Made by a program: the position numbers and the translations under genes. The notes below the pieces were generated by a model, which made no database searches, had not been told where the DNA came from, and was given only the letters and a program-made list of their open reading frames with translations. 6,556 nucleotides of DNA from positions 1 through 6,556 of the forward strand of contig JBJMKX010000109.1 in NCBI GenBank assembly GCA_045805605.1, in the 5' to 3' direction. Source of the DNA: DATBDE01 sp045805605 (GTDB taxonomy: Bacteria > Actinomycetota > Thermoleophilia > Solirubrobacterales > Solirubrobacteraceae). This document shows positions 5,385-6,556 of this stretch, piece after piece (within the stretch, counting starts at the first letter, position 1; the number at the start of each line of letters is the position of its first letter).

Positions 5385-5908
5385 AACAGGCGGTGGAGGC
5401 GGGGATCGTCCGCCAGCTCGGGATGGAACGCCGCCACCAGCACGTTGCCCTGCCGGGCCACGACCGGATGGCCGTCGACCTCCGCCAGCACCTCCACCCC
5501 CTCCCCCACCTCCTCGATCCACGGCGCGCGGATGAACACGGCCCTCATTGGCTCCCCCGCCACCTCCACGTCGGCCTCGAATGACCGAATCTGGCGCCCG
5601 AAGGCGTTGCGCCGGGCCCGGATGTCCATGAGGCCGAGGTGGTCGCGGTCGGCCATGATCAGGCCGGCGCAGGTTCCGAGGACCGGCGTGCCGGCCGCCT
5701 GGAGGTCGCGCAGCGGCTCGGCGAGGCCCTCGCGCTCGATGCCGAGCGTCATGACCGTCGACTCGCCGCCCGGAATGACGAGCCCGTCGAGGCCCTCGAG
5801 CTCGGCCGGCACGCGCACCTCGCGCGGCTCCGCCCCGCACGCCCGCAGCAGGCGGCCGTGGGCCTCGAAGTCGCCCTGGAGGGCAAGGACGCCGACCACC
5901 GGTGGCAC
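5366..5908 (-). CDS. pdxT: Pyridoxal 5'-phosphate synthase glutaminase subunit PdxT
   Basis: The 180-residue protein is a class I (triad) glutamine amidotransferase that hydrolyses glutamine and channels ammonia to PdxS for PLP synthesis in the cytoplasm. It opens with the family's GVLALQGDFEAH. It has the PdxT-specific GGEST loop (47-51), nucleophile Cys80 in GTCAGLI, the RNAFGRQ block (100-106) and the catalytic His162/Glu164 in FHPEL. It is slightly shorter than the ~190-200 residues usual in the family, but all catalytic parts are present. The GTG start lies 8 nt after the pdxS stop with no good Shine-Dalgarno sequence, so translation is probably coupled to pdxS. Another in-frame GTG at codon 4 would fit the usual N-terminus equally well. 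The final residues LMPSA derive from a small tandem repeat that also spans the stop, and the stop overlaps the facing gene by 4 nt. Confidence 0.96.
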   Translation of the reverse strand: MPPVVGVLALQGDFEAHGRLLRACGAEPREVRVPAELEGLDGLVIPGGESTVMTLGIEREGLAEPLRDLQAAGTPVLGTCAGLIMADRDHLGLMDIRARRNAFGRQIRSFEADVEVAGEPMRAVFIRAPWIEEVGEGVEVLAEVDGHPVVARQGNVLVAAFHPELADDPRLHRLFLMPSA

Positions 5909-5916
5909 GCCGGTCG

Positions 5917-6556
5917 CTACCAGCCGCGGGGCGAGAGGAGCTGCTCGTGCTCGAGCTTGCGGGCCTCGAGCGAGGTCATCGCCTCGCCCAGGCCCTCCGA
6001 TGCGCGGGCCACGCGCTCGGGGTCCTCGAAGTGCGTCGTCGCCTCGACGATGGCCCGCGCCCGGCGCGGGGGGTCGGACGACTTGAAGATGCCCGAGCCG
6101 ACGAACACGCCCTCGGCGCCGAGCTGCATGACCAGCGACGCGTCGGCCGGCGTGGCGATCCCGCCGGCGCAGAACAGCGGCACCGGCAGCCAGCCCCGCT
6201 CGGCGACCTCGCGCGTCACCTCGAGTGGAGCCTGATGCTCCTTGGCGACCGCGGCGACCTCGTCGGACCCAAGGCCGGCGAGGCGACGGATCTGTGAGGT
6301 GATCTCGCGCATGTGGCGCACGGCTTCGACGATGTTCCCGGTCCCGGCCTCCCCCTTGGAGCGGATCATCGCCGCCCCCTCGCCGATCCGCCGCAGCGCC
6401 TCGCCGAGGTTGGTCGCCCCACAGACGAATGGGACCTCGAAGGCGAACTTGTCGACGTGGTGTTGCTCGTCGGCGGGCGTCAGCACCTCGGACTCGTCGA
6501 TGTAGTCGACTTCGAGGGACTGCAGCACCTGCGCCTCGGCGAAGTGGCCGATCCGG
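5917..6556 (-). CDS. pdxS: Pyridoxal 5'-phosphate synthase synthase subunit PdxS; 5' end outside window
   Basis: The frame is open to the window edge and gives the C-terminal 212 residues of the (beta/alpha)8-barrel synthase subunit. That subunit condenses ribose 5-phosphate, glyceraldehyde 3-phosphate and ammonia from PdxT into PLP. The fragment starts at RIGHFAEAQ, equivalent to residue 83 of the 294-residue Bacillus subtilis protein, and ends RGW at the same position as that protein, so there are no net indels. Visible landmarks are DYIDESEVLTPADE, PFVCGATNLGEA, the second catalytic lysine in IRSKGEAGTGN (equivalent to Lys149, codon 6355-6357), and the phosphate-binding FCAGGIATPADA and GVFVGSGIF. 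The first catalytic lysine (Lys81) lies two residues beyond the window. A GTG at 6528 is an internal Val codon, not the start. The gene is followed after 8 nt by pdxT, the standard operon order. Confidence 0.97.
   Translation of the reverse strand, partial: RIGHFAEAQVLQSLEVDYIDESEVLTPADEQHHVDKFAFEVPFVCGATNLGEALRRIGEGAAMIRSKGEAGTGNIVEAVRHMREITSQIRRLAGLGSDEVAAVAKEHQAPLEVTREVAERGWLPVPLFCAGGIATPADASLVMQLGAEGVFVGSGIFKSSDPPRRARAIVEATTHFEDPERVARASEGLGEAMTSLEARKLEHEQLLSPRGW

Noticed and set aside
1..6556. tRNA, rRNA, riboswitch, CRISPR array, transposase or phage genes
   Set aside because: I found no cloverleaf, regularly spaced repeats, integrase or transposase motif on either strand. The window is almost fully occupied by metabolic genes.

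Overview
The window is a high-GC chromosomal stretch whose coding third positions are almost all G or C. GTG starts are used and the gene content is metabolic. The P450 resembles actinobacterial CYP124/125/142-type enzymes and the pyridoxal phosphate pathway is the PdxS/PdxT type. Together these suggest an actinobacterial (possibly Thermoleophilia-like) or other high-GC soil-type organism, but nothing here fixes the taxon.

Layout: (1) 1-1035 (+), the C-terminal two thirds of an aldehyde dehydrogenase of the 1-pyrroline-5-carboxylate dehydrogenase type, cut by the window start. (2) 1050-2288 (-), a complete soluble cytochrome P450. (3) 2289-2533, a divergent intergenic region with a 22-bp palindrome and a doubtful 70-codon ORF that overlaps the P450 start. 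(4) 2534-3418 (+), a nitrilase-type C-N hydrolase. (5) 3419-4834 (-), a flavin-dependent pyridine nucleotide-disulfide oxidoreductase with a CxxxxC centre but without the His-Glu pair of lipoamide dehydrogenase. (6) 4835-4973, a divergent intergenic region holding a ~62-bp imperfect palindrome that looks like a REP/MITE-type repeat. (7) 4974-5369 (+), a small three-helix membrane protein with an acidic cytoplasm-type tail. (8) 5366-5908 (-) pdxT and 5917-6556 (-) pdxS (5' part missing), the two subunits of pyridoxal 5'-phosphate synthase.

From 1 to about 5900 the genes alternate in orientation (+ - + - + -). The three tail-to-tail junctions are extremely tight (14 nt gap, 0 nt gap, 4 nt overlap) and the two head-to-head junctions carry the only real intergenic space. 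Only pdxS-pdxT (8 nt apart) looks like a conventional operon. PdxS and PdxT act together: PdxT releases ammonia from glutamine and PdxS uses it with ribose 5-phosphate and glyceraldehyde 3-phosphate to make PLP. The other genes share no obvious pathway. Oxidation chemistry (ALDH, P450, flavoprotein) next to a nitrilase fits a catabolic or detoxification neighbourhood, which is inference only.

I see no RNA gene, CRISPR array, prophage, transposase or defence system. The most interesting items are non-coding: the REP-like palindrome and the palindrome between the divergent P450 and nitrilase genes.
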